NCBI GenBank assembly: GCA_942491885.1
Contig: CALOCQ010000008.1
Span: forward strand, 806,001 to 870,000
Source of the DNA: CALBPI01 sp942491885
GTDB lineage: Bacteria; Pseudomonadota; Gammaproteobacteria; Steroidobacterales; Woeseiaceae
DNA length: 64,000 nt
Reading direction: 5' to 3'
In this document: positions 1-8,841 of the stretch, in pieces
How positions within the stretch are numbered: the first letter of the stretch is position 1
Layout: each line of letters begins with the position of its first letter
Notes under the pieces: model-generated
Databases searched by the model: none
Told to the model about the DNA's origin: nothing
The model's input: only the letters and a program-made list of their open reading frames with translations
Made by a program: the position numbers and the translations under genes

Positions 1-72
1 ACCTATACGAAACAGCCGTTTGCGTACAGCGTTGCCAGACGTGTCGTGGCAGAATTGCAGCATGCGCATTGA
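1..72 (+). CDS. C-terminal end of an unidentified upstream protein (partial)
   Basis: Frame 1 is open from the window edge to a TGA at 70-72 and encodes 23 residues ending VVAELQHAH. It overlaps the nqrA start by 11 bases, the arrangement expected for a translationally coupled upstream gene. The piece is too short to identify, and it could be a chance open frame. Confidence 0.25.
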   Translation, partial: TYTKQPFAYSVARRVVAELQHAH

Positions 73-1372
73 ATTAAAACGCGGCTTAAATGTGCGCCTG
101 CCAGGCGCACCGCGTCAGGTCGTCAGCGGCGCATTGCCATGCACACAAACCGCACATGAGCTCAGCGATTTTTACGACCTGCGGGCACGGATGATCGTTG
201 CGGAGGGTGACAGCGTCGCGCTGGGCCAACCATTGTTCTTCGACCGCAAACACCCGCAGATTGTGTTTAGCGCATCGAGCGCGGGTGTGGTGCGCTACAT
301 CGATCGTGGCGCCGGAAGACGCATCACGCGCGTCATCATCGAACGCGACGGCAACGCGGCAACGGCATTCCCGCAATATGACCAGGCCGACGTTGCACGC
401 ATGCCGGCAGACACCGTACGCGAGCACCTGCTGGCTGCCGGCGCATGGAGCGCATTTCGCGCGCGACCCTATGACCGTGTGCCGCCGCCGACCATCGAAC
501 CGCGCGGCATTTTTGTGACCGCCATCGACAGCAACCCGCTCGCGCCGGACCCCGCGGTCGTGCTGGCCGCTCGGCATGACGCTTTCGCCATCGGCGTCAC
601 CGCTATTGCCCGACTAACGCAAGGCAACACCTACATCTGCACGGCATCGGGCGCGGATATCCGCTTGCCGATCGGCGAACGACTAATCCATGCGGAGTTT
701 GCAGGGGCGCATCCTGCGGGATTACCCGGCACACACATCCACGCGGTCGGCCTGCCGATCGGCGCGGAGCCGGATCTTTGGCATATCGGCTATCAGGATG
801 TCGTTGCCATCGGCGAGTTGTTGCTGACGGGTCGCGCGTCACCCGAACGGGTCATTGCGATCGGCGGTTCCGCCGCCACCCGGCCGCGGCTGGTAGTAGC
901 CCCGCTTGGCAGTGACCTGCATGGCCTCGCGGATGAGCACACCGCCGGCGAAGGCTGCCAGATCGTATCCGGCTCACCGCTGCATGGCACACCGAACGCA
1001 CGCTACCTCGGTCGCTATCACAACCAGCTGTCGCTGCTGCGCAACGATCCCGTCAGAGAATCGTCGATCGCCGCACGACTGCGATCGCTGTTGCGCGGCA
1101 AGCGCGCGCTGTCGGAGCACTCGGCGACGACCGGTGGCTGGCCACTGGGCATGCTGCCCGTCGAGGCATTCGAGCAAGTCTGGCCTTTTTCAACGCCCGC
1201 GATGGTGCTGCTGCGCGCCCTGCTTGCCGGCGATACCGAGGCGGCGCTGCAAGCGGGCTGCTCCGGACTCAGCGAGGAAGATCTGGCGCTGTGCGCCTAT
1301 GTTTGCCCGGCCGGTCGTGACTATGGCGCGGCCCTGCGCACGACGCTGCAACGCATCGAAGCGCTCGGATGA
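62..1372 (+). CDS. nqrA: Na+-translocating NADH:quinone reductase subunit A
   Basis: 436 residues, close to the usual 445 or so. NqrA is the peripheral subunit of the sodium-pumping NADH:quinone oxidoreductase and contributes to the quinone site. The N-terminus (MRIELKRGLNVRLPG) aligns with the family start, so the ATG at 62 is preferred to the in-frame ATG at 20. The middle has the typical IFVTAIDSNPLAPDP block and the C-terminus the family's LPVEAFEQV and EEDLALCAYVCP blocks. The stop overlaps the nqrB start by 4 bases. The sequence is diverged from Vibrio-type NqrA but clearly in the family. No promoter is visible in the short upstream stretch. Confidence 0.93.
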   Translation: MRIELKRGLNVRLPGAPRQVVSGALPCTQTAHELSDFYDLRARMIVAEGDSVALGQPLFFDRKHPQIVFSASSAGVVRYIDRGAGRRITRVIIERDGNAATAFPQYDQADVARMPADTVREHLLAAGAWSAFRARPYDRVPPPTIEPRGIFVTAIDSNPLAPDPAVVLAARHDAFAIGVTAIARLTQGNTYICTASGADIRLPIGERLIHAEFAGAHPAGLPGTHIHAVGLPIGAEPDLWHIGYQDVVAIGELLLTGRASPERVIAIGGSAATRPRLVVAPLGSDLHGLADEHTAGEGCQIVSGSPLHGTPNARYLGRYHNQLSLLRNDPVRESSIAARLRSLLRGKRALSEHSATTGGWPLGMLPVEAFEQVWPFSTPAMVLLRALLAGDTEAALQAGCSGLSEEDLALCAYVCPAGRDYGAALRTTLQRIEALG

Positions 1373-2472
1373 GCGATATCGCACCGCAACGCTGGCGGGT
1401 TGCCGCGACGCACCTGACGCGACGATTGCGCGGGCAGCCGTTCAGCGAACCGGCGCGGCCACTGGCTATCCGCCATACCGGCAATGGCGATCGCCTGTTG
1501 TTCGGCTTTCTGATCGCCTCTTTGCCCATGGCAATCCTGGTCGCGTGGCGTAATGGCAGCACGCTACTGGCCGACAACAATTCTGGCGAGGCACTTATTG
1601 ACTGGCGCCTGCAACTGCTCGGCCGGCTGGGGCTCGAGCTGTCGACTCCCGGCGTGGCCACGTCATTGATTGTCGGAATTACGCTGATAATGACGGCGTT
1701 TATTATCGCCGCGATCGTTTCGGTGGCATGGGCCGTGACATTCGCCGCGCTGCGCGACCGCATCGTTGACCCCGGCTGGTTGATGACCGCCTGGCTGTTT
1801 ACGCTGTTGCTCACACCGGCAACCTCGCTGGGGCTCGTGGCGCTGGGCGCGTCGTTCGCTGCAGTTTTCGGTCAGCATGTCTTCGGCGGCACCGGCCGCT
1901 ACATTGCCAGCCCCGCCGTGGTCGGCGCGTTGTTTCTGCAAGTCGCCTACCCCGCGACCGCGATCGGCGTCTGGCAGTGGCCCGCCGATGAAGTCATCAG
2001 CAACGCCGAGCTATTTTCCTGGCCACCATTGGCCGGCGGCCTTGCAGACTGGCCCGCCGCCTACGCGACAATGGCCTGCATCGCTGGCGCATTGTGGCTG
2101 GCGTACACCGGCATCGCGTCTCATCGCAGCCTGCTCGGCGCGCTCGCCGGACTGTTGCTGGCGACGCTGGTCACAGGACTGCTCGGCGACGCCCTGCCCG
2201 TGCACTGGCATTTCATCATGGGCAGCTTCGCGTTCGGCTGGGCATTCCTGCTGACCGATCCGACGACGCTGCCGCTGACGCGCCTCGGGCGCTGGTTGCA
2301 CGGCGGACTGTTCGGGTTGTTGGTTGTTGTCATGAGACAGGCCGATCCGACCCACCCCGAGTCGACGCTGTTCGCGCTATTGCTGGCCGGACTGCTCGTG
2401 CCGTTGCTCGACTTTGCCGTGCTGCGCCTGACTAATCGGCGACGCCGGGCGCCGATGGAAATCGCACGATGA
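1369..2472 (+). CDS. nqrB: Na+-translocating NADH:quinone reductase subunit B, flavin-site variant
   Basis: 367 residues against the usual 400-415. This is the polytopic membrane subunit related to RnfD. The block HVFGGTGRYIASPAVVGALF (roughly residues 168-187) matches the family's VFGGTGRN(F/I)xNPA block and is followed by AYPAT. In characterised NqrB the next conserved segment is SGAT, whose Thr carries covalent FMN added by ApbE. Here the aligned residues are S211-N212-A213-E214, so Thr appears to be Glu. Nine or so hydrophobic segments are visible. It overlaps nqrA by 4 bases and nqrC by 4. It probably still belongs to an Nqr-like complex, but with altered flavin content. Confidence 0.88.
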   Translation: MSDIAPQRWRVAATHLTRRLRGQPFSEPARPLAIRHTGNGDRLLFGFLIASLPMAILVAWRNGSTLLADNNSGEALIDWRLQLLGRLGLELSTPGVATSLIVGITLIMTAFIIAAIVSVAWAVTFAALRDRIVDPGWLMTAWLFTLLLTPATSLGLVALGASFAAVFGQHVFGGTGRYIASPAVVGALFLQVAYPATAIGVWQWPADEVISNAELFSWPPLAGGLADWPAAYATMACIAGALWLAYTGIASHRSLLGALAGLLLATLVTGLLGDALPVHWHFIMGSFAFGWAFLLTDPTTLPLTRLGRWLHGGLFGLLVVVMRQADPTHPESTLFALLLAGLLVPLLDFAVLRLTNRRRRAPMEIAR

Positions 2473-2795
2473 ACGTCGACAGCCTGCCACGCACGCTGAT
2501 GGTCGCGACTATTGTCGCGCTACTGTGTTCCGGCCTGGTCGCGACAGCGGTCACGATGCTGCGCCCCATTCAATATGCCCAGACACAACTGGAGCGCAAT
2601 CGCGCCATCGTCACAGCCGCGGGTATGCCGGGCGCCACGCAGGCGACGAATCAGGCCGTCATCGGCGAATTCCTTGATCTCGATGCCCGCGTCATTGACC
2701 TCAACAGCGGGAAGACGGTCGCCAACATCGACGCGTATAGCTTCGATCATTGGCAAAGCATCAGCGATACCCTGGTCAGGCAACGAAAGATGTGA
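2469..2795 (+). CDS. nqrC: Na+-translocating NADH:quinone reductase subunit C, cut off after about 100 residues
   Basis: The first 80-100 residues fit NqrC: a basic start, one membrane helix (roughly residues 10-32, LMVATIVALLCSGLVATAV), then the periplasmic start with ATNQAVIGEFLDLDARVIDL, as in the family. NqrC is normally about 250-260 residues and carries its covalent FMN on a Thr in the missing C-terminal part. The frame stops at 2795, three bases before the start of a gene from an unrelated organism, so this is truncation at a join and not a short NqrC. nqrD, nqrE and nqrF are also absent. Confidence 0.82.
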   Translation: MNVDSLPRTLMVATIVALLCSGLVATAVTMLRPIQYAQTQLERNRAIVTAAGMPGATQATNQAVIGEFLDLDARVIDLNSGKTVANIDAYSFDHWQSISDTLVRQRKM

Positions 2796-2797
2796 CA
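2700..2797. other. Probable chimeric join: gammaproteobacterial nqrC to Rhodobacterales moxR
   Basis: Upstream text encodes NqrC up to about residue 90. Downstream text encodes an intact MoxR protein of Rhodobacterales type starting at 2798. Nothing between them resembles an insertion-sequence end, direct repeat or tRNA. The exact base of the join cannot be fixed by eye. Confidence 0.7.
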
Positions 2798-3706
2798 ATG
2801 CAAGACCTGTCGACGATTGACGCCGTTCAAGAGATGCTGGCGGCGCAAGGCTATGTGTGCGACCGGGCACTTGGGACAATTGTGTTTCTGAGCCTGCGGC
2901 TGGGGCGCCCCTTGTTTCTGGAAGGCGAGGCAGGCGTTGGGAAGACCGAGATCGCAAAGGCGCTGGCTGCAGCACTTGGGCGTCGTCTGATCCGTCTGCA
3001 ATGCTACGAGGGGCTGGATGCATCCTCCGCCGTCTACGAATGGAACTTTCCGGCCCAAATGGTTGCGATCCGGACGGCAGAGGCGGCAGGCGGGGCCGAG
3101 CGCGGCGCGCTGCAGTCGGAACTCTTTTCGGATGATTATCTGATTGAACGGCCATTGCTGCAGGCGATGCGTCCAGATGAAAACGGCGCGCCGGTGCTGT
3201 TGATCGACGAACTTGACCGTACGGACGAGCCGTTTGAAGCATTCTTGCTCGAGGCGCTGAGCGACTTTCAGGTGACAATCCCGGAATTGGGAACTGTCAA
3301 GGCCCCCGAGCCCCCGATCGTCATTGTCACATCCAATCGTACGCGCGAAGTCCATGACGCTCTGAAACGGCGATGCCTGTATCATTGGGTGGATTACCCG
3401 GATTTCGACCGCGAGATGGAAATCCTGCAAGCCCGCGCGCCCGAGGCCACCGACACGCTGAGCCGCGAAGTGGTTGCCTTCGTTCAAAGACTGCGGACCG
3501 AGGATCTGTTCAAGAAACCGGGCGTGGCCGAAACCATAGACTGGGCGAAATGCCTGTTGGCGCTGGACGTGATCACGCTGAGCCCGGAAGTCATCGCTGA
3601 CACGTTGGGCGCGATCCTGAAATATCAGGACGACATCCAGAAGTTGCACGGATCAGAGGCCAAACGCATTCTTGATGAAGCCAAAGCGTCACTGGAGCCA
3701 GCCTGA
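2798..3706 (+). CDS. MoxR-family AAA+ ATPase
   Basis: 302 residues. Walker A is GEAGVGKTE (about residues 40-48), Walker B is VLLIDELDR (about 131-139), and SNRTREVHDALKRRCLYHW (about 180-198) includes sensor 1 and the arginine finger region. The ATG at 2798 is preferred to the in-frame ATG at 2750, because family members begin near (M)xxLxTxxAVxExxxxxGYVCDR. MoxR ATPases act with VWA proteins as chaperones that insert metals or assemble complexes. The next gene is such a VWA protein, in the CoxD/CoxE arrangement. Without CO dehydrogenase genes here, the client cannot be named. Confidence 0.88.
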   Translation: MQDLSTIDAVQEMLAAQGYVCDRALGTIVFLSLRLGRPLFLEGEAGVGKTEIAKALAAALGRRLIRLQCYEGLDASSAVYEWNFPAQMVAIRTAEAAGGAERGALQSELFSDDYLIERPLLQAMRPDENGAPVLLIDELDRTDEPFEAFLLEALSDFQVTIPELGTVKAPEPPIVIVTSNRTREVHDALKRRCLYHWVDYPDFDREMEILQARAPEATDTLSREVVAFVQRLRTEDLFKKPGVAETIDWAKCLLALDVITLSPEVIADTLGAILKYQDDIQKLHGSEAKRILDEAKASLEPA

Positions 3707-3710
3707 CCCA

Positions 3711-3761
3711 TTCTTCATCTTGCTACACAAACTCGGGGGTCCGGGGGCTGGCCCCGGTTCC
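3711..3761. repeat. Dispersed Rhodobacterales intergenic repeat, copy 1
   Basis: The palindromic core CCGGGGGCTGGCCCCGG (6-bp arms) is flanked, on the minus strand, by GGACCCCCGAG and GTAGCAAGATGAAG. It resembles copies at 16986, 28816, 32381, 37099 and 37147. It fills the 60-bp gap between the moxR and VWA genes and may act as a transcript-stabilising or terminating hairpin. Confidence 0.5.
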
Positions 3762-3766
3762 GACAG

Positions 3767-5023
3767 ATGCCTGAATACGCACCGCTTGAACTGCCCGAAG
3801 ACCCGAGACTCGCAGGCAACATCACCCATTTTGCACGCGCGCTGCGCCGTGCAGGGCTGCCCATTGGAACAGGGCGACTGATTGATGCAATCCGCGCTGT
3901 TGAGGCCGCCGGCTTTACAAGCAAGCGCGACTTCTATTGGACCTTGCATGCCTGTTTTGTCTCCCGCCCAGAGCAGCGGACGGTTTTTGCGCAGGTGTTC
4001 CGGCTCTATTGGCGCGATCCGCGGTATCTTGAGCATATGATGGCGGCCATGTTGCCCGCGGTTCGCGGTGTTCAGGAAGAGCGTGGCGCACGGGCGGCCG
4101 AAAAGCGGGCGGCTGAAGCATTGCTCGACGGTGCCCAAGCCCCTGATAAGCAAGAGGAGCCTCAGGAGGACGGGGGCACTGAAATCGAGGTCGATGCCTC
4201 ATTGACCATGTCCGTCGAGGAAAAACTGAAATCCCTCGACTTTGAACAGATGAGCACGGCGGAGATGGCGCAAGCCAAGGCCATGCTGGCGCGTATGACC
4301 TTGCCCGTGGATCCGATTGCCTCGCGGCGCAAAAGGGCGGCGGGGCGTGGGCGCATAGATGCGGCGCGCACGCTGCGTGCTTCCATTCGGCGTGGCGGAG
4401 AATTGCGGGATCTGAAGTTCAAGACCCCCAAACTGCGCTATCCGAACCTCGTTGTGCTTTGTGACATATCGGGGTCCATGAGCCAGTATTCGCGCGCGGT
4501 GCTGCATTTTCTGCATGCGGTATCCAATACCAAGGGGGCGGGGTGGGCCAAGGTGCATGCGTTCACGTTTGGCACGCGGTTGACAAATATCACACGCCAT
4601 CTGGCGCAGCGGGATGTGGACGCTGCCTTGAAGGCTGCTGGATCCGAGGCGCAGGATTGGGAAGGGGGCACCCGGATCGGGGCTTGTCTGGAAGCGTTCA
4701 ACCGCGACTGGTCCCGCAGGGTGTTGGGGCAGGGTGCTGTGGTCTTACTGATCACCGATGGGCTCGACCGTGATGATCCGCAGGCTTTGGCAAAACAGAT
4801 GGAACGCTTGCATTTGACAGCGCGCCGCCTGATCTGGATCAATCCGTTGTTGCGCTGGGACGCATTTGCACCGAAGGCACGTGGCATTGCAGCGATGCTG
4901 CCCCATGTGGACAGTTTTCGCGCCGGTCATTCCATTGCGTCGCTGGAGGAGTTGGCGGCCGTGATTTCGCGCCGCGATGACGTTGGAGATCGTGACCGGT
5001 TGTTGCGCATGATGTCCGATTAG
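3767..5023 (+). CDS. VWA-domain protein, CoxE-like
   Basis: 418 residues. A charged N-terminal half (roughly 1-220, with a Glu/Asp-rich linker near 125-150) leads to a von Willebrand A domain. The MIDAS motif is VVLCDISGSMS (about residues 226-236), followed by GGTRIGACLEAF and VVLLITDGLDRDD, the second and third metal-site loops. CoxE-type proteins partner MoxR ATPases in metal-centre maturation, and the MoxR gene lies 60 bp upstream on the same strand. No signal peptide, so it is cytoplasmic. It converges with purL. Confidence 0.86.
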   Translation: MPEYAPLELPEDPRLAGNITHFARALRRAGLPIGTGRLIDAIRAVEAAGFTSKRDFYWTLHACFVSRPEQRTVFAQVFRLYWRDPRYLEHMMAAMLPAVRGVQEERGARAAEKRAAEALLDGAQAPDKQEEPQEDGGTEIEVDASLTMSVEEKLKSLDFEQMSTAEMAQAKAMLARMTLPVDPIASRRKRAAGRGRIDAARTLRASIRRGGELRDLKFKTPKLRYPNLVVLCDISGSMSQYSRAVLHFLHAVSNTKGAGWAKVHAFTFGTRLTNITRHLAQRDVDAALKAAGSEAQDWEGGTRIGACLEAFNRDWSRRVLGQGAVVLLITDGLDRDDPQALAKQMERLHLTARRLIWINPLLRWDAFAPKARGIAAMLPHVDSFRAGHSIASLEELAAVISRRDDVGDRDRLLRMMSD

Positions 5024-5099
5024 GCCGTTGGATCGGTCTGTTTTGCGCAGGCGCAAAAGGCGCCCGCCCACCGACCCTTCCTTTGGCCTGCGCACGATC

Positions 5100-7260
5100 T
5101 CAGGCGAACGTTGCGCCGAACGTGCTGCGGTAGATGTCGCTCAACTCCGAGAGCGGTGCAGAGGCGTTGCCCAGCCAGACCGTATCGCCGGTGAATTTCC
5201 CAACAGCATGGATTGGTATGCCGATTTTCCCTGCTTCCAGCATCAACGCTTCTGCCTTGTCGAAGTTGCAGGCCACAAGATAACGCGCCTGATCTTCGCC
5301 AAAGAGAAACGGCGTCTCTGAATTGTCGAGCGCAAGCCCGACGCCCGAGGCTTCGGCGAGCTCAAAAGCCGCGAGCGCCAGGCCGCCATCGCTGATATCC
5401 GTGCAGGCTGTGATCAGATGTCGATTGTCGCGGACGAACTGCCCGTGTTTTGCTTCGGCATCGAGATCCACAGGCGGTGCATCGCCGTCACTGCGGCCAA
5501 AGACCTCTTGCAACAGTGCGGATTGGCCAAGATGTCCGTGCGTCTCACCGATGACAAGAGCCACGTGCCCATCGCGCACTTCGTTTCCTATGATGTCATC
5601 CGGATGCTGGATCAAGCCAACAGCCCCGATGGTTGGCGTGGGCAAAATTCCAGCGCCGTCGGTTTCATTGTAGAGCGACACGTTGCCGGAAACGATCGGC
5701 ATATCAAGTGCTTTGACTGCCGCGCTAATGCCTTCAATGGCTCCGACGAACTGGCCCGTGATTTCCGGGCTTTTCCGGGTTTCCGAAATTCATGTTGTCT
5801 GTTGTGGCCAGTGGTATTGCTCCGACCGCACAAAGGTTGCGGAAGGCTTCGGCGACGGCTTGCTTGCCGCCTTCGACCGGGTTGGCCTTGACGTAGCGCG
5901 GCGTCACGTCGCTGGTGAAGGCCAGTGCCTTGTCCGTGCCATGCACCCGGATGATGCCACTGCCGATGCCTGGCGTTCGGGCGCTGTCGGCCATGACCAT
6001 GGTGTCGTATTGCTCGTAAACCCAGTGTTTGGCGGCGTAGTTCGGGCTGGAGATCAGGGCGCGCAGCCCGTCTATCGGGTCAATTCCGGGCACATCGCCC
6101 AGCGGTTCTGCCGCAGGTGTCGGGACCCAGGGCCGGTCATACTCGGGCGCTTCAGAAGAGAGTTTGGAAAGTGGCAGATCGGCCTTGATCTCGCCCTCAT
6201 GGACGATGATGAAACGGTCTTCTGCGATGGTCTCGCCGACGATTGCAAAATCGAGGTCCCATTTATCGAAGACGGCTTTGGCTTCGGCCTCCAATTCGGG
6301 CCGCAGGACCATCAACATGCGTTCCTGGGACTCTGACAGCATCATTTCATAGGCTGTCATATGCGCTTCGCGGACAGGGACGTCATCAAGGTTCAGCTTG
6401 ACGCCAAGCCCGCCCTTGTCGCCCATTTCGACCGCGGAGCAGGTCAGGCCCGCGGCCCCCATGTCCTGGATCGAGATGACCGCACCGGTCGCCATCAGTT
6501 CCAGTGTCGCCTCCATCAGTCGTTTTTCGGTGAAAGGGTCACCCACCTGCACTGTCGGGCGCTTTTCTTCGATTGTGTCGTCAAATTCGGCGGAGGCCAT
6601 TGTCGCCCCACCGACGCCGTCGCGGCCGGTCTTTGCGCCCAGATAAACCACCGGCATGCCTACGCCAGAGGCCGCTGAGTAAAAGATCTTGTCGGCGTCC
6701 GCGAGCCCGGCCGCAAATGCATTCACGAGGCAGTTGCCGTTATAGGCCGGATGAAAGCGGACTTCTCCGCCGACGGTCGGCACGCCGAAAGCATTGCCGT
6801 AGCCCCCGACACCTTCAACGACACCGTGCACCAGTTGACGCGTTTTCGGGTGGGACGGTTCGCCAAAGGACAAGGCGTTCATTGCCGCAATGGGCCGCGC
6901 GCCCATTGTAAAGACATCGCGCAGGATACCGCCCACACCGGTTGCGGCCCCTTGATAGGGTTCGATGTAGGAGGGGTGATTGTGGCTTTCCATCTTGAAG
7001 ACAACGGCTTGACCGTCGCCAATGTCCACGACGCCCGCGTTTTCACCGGGGCCGCAGATCACCTGCGGTCCGGTCGTGGGCAGCGTCCGCAGCCATTTCT
7101 TGGACGACTTGTAGGAACAATGCTCGTTCCACATCGCCGAGAAAATGCCCAGTTCCGTGAAGGTCGGGGCGCGACCGATGATCTCGAGGATGCGGGCATA
7201 TTCGTCCGGGCTGAGCCCGTGTTTGGCAATCAGGTCCTCGGTGATCTTTGGTTCTTGCAT
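5100..7260 (-). CDS. purL: Phosphoribosylformylglycinamidine synthase subunit PurL (one frameshift)
   Basis: Reconstructed length is about 719 residues, as expected for the small PurL type. It converts FGAR plus glutamine-derived ammonia and ATP to FGAM in purine synthesis, together with PurS and PurQ. The start (MQEPKITEDLIAKHGLS), the MWNEHCSYKSSK motif with the catalytic His, the KMESHNHPS block and the later MPIVSGNVSLYNE block are all present. The frame breaks once, at the GGG run 5767-5769 (CCC on the coding strand). Dropping one base restores the expected KPEIxGQFVG. This is probably a homopolymer sequencing error. It converges with the VWA gene. Confidence 0.92.
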
Positions 7261-7739
7261 GGTCGTCCCCCGGGCAATTGTGGGCGTTGTTTAGAGCAGG
7301 CGGCGCTGCGGGGGAAGGGGCAGAGTTGTGGCGTGGATGATGGACCTGACAAGGGCGGGGGTGATGGTGCTGGTCCAAGGTTGGGGCTGTATCGATCAGG
7401 TCGTCTCCGATCTGTGAAACGGGTTGGGGACACTCGGTTGTCTGGGCGCCGGGTCGCGGAGTCAGGTGCGGACTGTTCATCAGTTCGGAGAGAAACAGGT
7501 CCCGGATGCAAAGCCATGGCGCGCCTGTCAGTTTCTCAATACGTTTCAGCTTTCCCGCATCGGCATGATCGCTAGGCAAAAAAAGGCCGAGCATAAAGCT
7601 CGGCCAAGTCCAACAGGGAGGTGAAGAAGCGCGAAACGCGCTGTGTCTCTTCAATAATCGAATTAGGGCTGGGTCTGCTTGCAATCAAGGCAGAAAGTGA
7701 ACTTGTCTGCTCATGTCCGCTATGCAATCAGTGCATGGC
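7261..7739. other. Intergenic region with a terminator; no supported protein gene
   Basis: This 479-bp stretch lies between purL and the lysR gene, both on the minus strand. Apart from the hairpin at 7578-7612 there is no conserved reading frame. A long minus-strand open frame here runs on into purL in the wrong frame and has poor codon use. The 120 bp before the hairpin could encode a small RNA (see findings). Confidence 0.5.
7578..7612 (-). terminator. Rho-independent terminator
   Basis: On the minus strand, GGCCGAGC and GCTCGGCC form a perfect 8-bp stem around a 5-base loop, followed by TTTTTTT. It lies 130 bp downstream of the lysR stop and could end lysR or a small transcript between the two. 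Confidence 0.8.
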
Positions 7740-8645
7740 TTAAGGGTTTTCCCGCGCCTTCAGCAACTTCCGGTGTGCCACGATCTCTTCCTGAACGAAG
7801 TCGCGGAAGGCTGCAATCCGCTTGGATTGCCGCAGTTCTTCTGGGTACGCCAAAAAGACAGGCACATCTGCCGACTCGATTTCGGGCAGAACCTGAACGA
7901 GGCGTGGTTCATCCTGGCTGACATAGTCGGGCAGAATGCCAACACCGAGGTTTTGAAGGACCCCCTGCAAAACGCCGAAATAGTTGTTCACGGTCAGTAA
8001 TGATTTGACATCATAGGTCAGCAAATGCTGCACGAGGTTCGAACCTGCACCCACCTGCGCCGTATTGGCGTTCTGACAGATCAGGCGGTGATATGTCAGG
8101 TCATCAAGTTCTACGGGTGTGCCGTATTCATCAAGATAGGGCTGTGTTGCAAACAACTGCATCTTGACGGTCATCAGCCGTTTTCGGATCAGATCCGCCT
8201 GGCTTGGTTCTTTCATACGGATCGCAACGTCAGCCTCGCGCATTGGCAAGTCCAGAACCCTTTCTTCAAGCATCAGATCGACCCGCAGATCGGGGTAGCG
8301 TTTGTAAAGCTTGGCCAGTCGCGGCGCGAGCCACAATGTGCCAAAGCCGATGGTCGTGGTGACGCGCAGATCGCCAAACACTTCTTCTTCGCTGTCACGG
8401 ATGCGCGCGGCCGCAGTATCGAGCCGTTTGTTCATGGCGGTTGTTGCATCAAACAGCAACTCGCCCTGTTCCGTGAGGATCAACCCGCGCGCATGGCGAT
8501 GAAACAAGGTCGCGTTCAGCTTTTCTTCGAGGCCGCGGATCTGCCGGGACACTGCCGATTGGCTGAGATTCAGCCTGTCGCCTGCGTGGGTCAGGCTGCC
8601 CGCGTCCGCCACTGCGTGGAAGATTCGTAATTTGTCCCAGTCCAT
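7740..8645 (-). CDS. LysR-family transcriptional regulator
   Basis: 301 residues. The N-terminal winged helix-turn-helix reads FHAVADAGSLTHAGDRLN then LSQSAVSRQIRGLEEKL (about residues 8-43). The rest is a LysR substrate-binding domain. Start: the ATG at 8645 gives the family-typical MDWDKLRIFH; a GTG two codons upstream is possible. It is divergent from the indolepyruvate ferredoxin oxidoreductase gene with about 196 bp between them, the classical layout for a LysR protein controlling its neighbour. Its effector is unknown. Confidence 0.9.
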   Translation of the reverse strand: MDWDKLRIFHAVADAGSLTHAGDRLNLSQSAVSRQIRGLEEKLNATLFHRHARGLILTEQGELLFDATTAMNKRLDTAAARIRDSEEEVFGDLRVTTTIGFGTLWLAPRLAKLYKRYPDLRVDLMLEERVLDLPMREADVAIRMKEPSQADLIRKRLMTVKMQLFATQPYLDEYGTPVELDDLTYHRLICQNANTAQVGAGSNLVQHLLTYDVKSLLTVNNYFGVLQGVLQNLGVGILPDYVSQDEPRLVQVLPEIESADVPVFLAYPEELRQSKRIAAFRDFVQEEIVAHRKLLKARENP

Positions 8646-8841
8646 GCGCACTGCTTTCTTAGTTTCAGGGACACATTAGCGCAAACATCCGATGTGCGCA
8701 CCGTCCAGTCGGCAAGATCGAAGGGATAATGGAAAAATAATTCGACAGGTCAGCATTTATGACCTATATTTCGTGTATAGTTATGCAATCAAAGGCAGGC
8801 CGAAAACATGCAAGACTGATCCGTCGGCAGGGAGGCCACAG
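8646..8841. promoter_or_regulatory. Divergent promoter region between lysR and the oxidoreductase gene
   Basis: This 196-bp AT-rich gap holds both start regions. A GGAG Shine-Dalgarno sequence lies at 8831-8834 for the ATG at 8842. A TATATTTCGTGTATAG stretch near 8763-8778 could include a -10 element or a LysR T-N11-A half site, but no site can be assigned with confidence. Confidence 0.4.

Noticed and set aside
2798..5023. MoxR/VWA pair as a defence or CO dehydrogenase system
   Set aside because: No CO dehydrogenase structural genes or defence effectors adjoin it; the pair alone is a common chaperone module.
7043..7684. 213-codon minus-strand frame before purL
   Set aside because: Its second half lies within purL in the wrong frame, and the first half has no motif and contains a transcription terminator.
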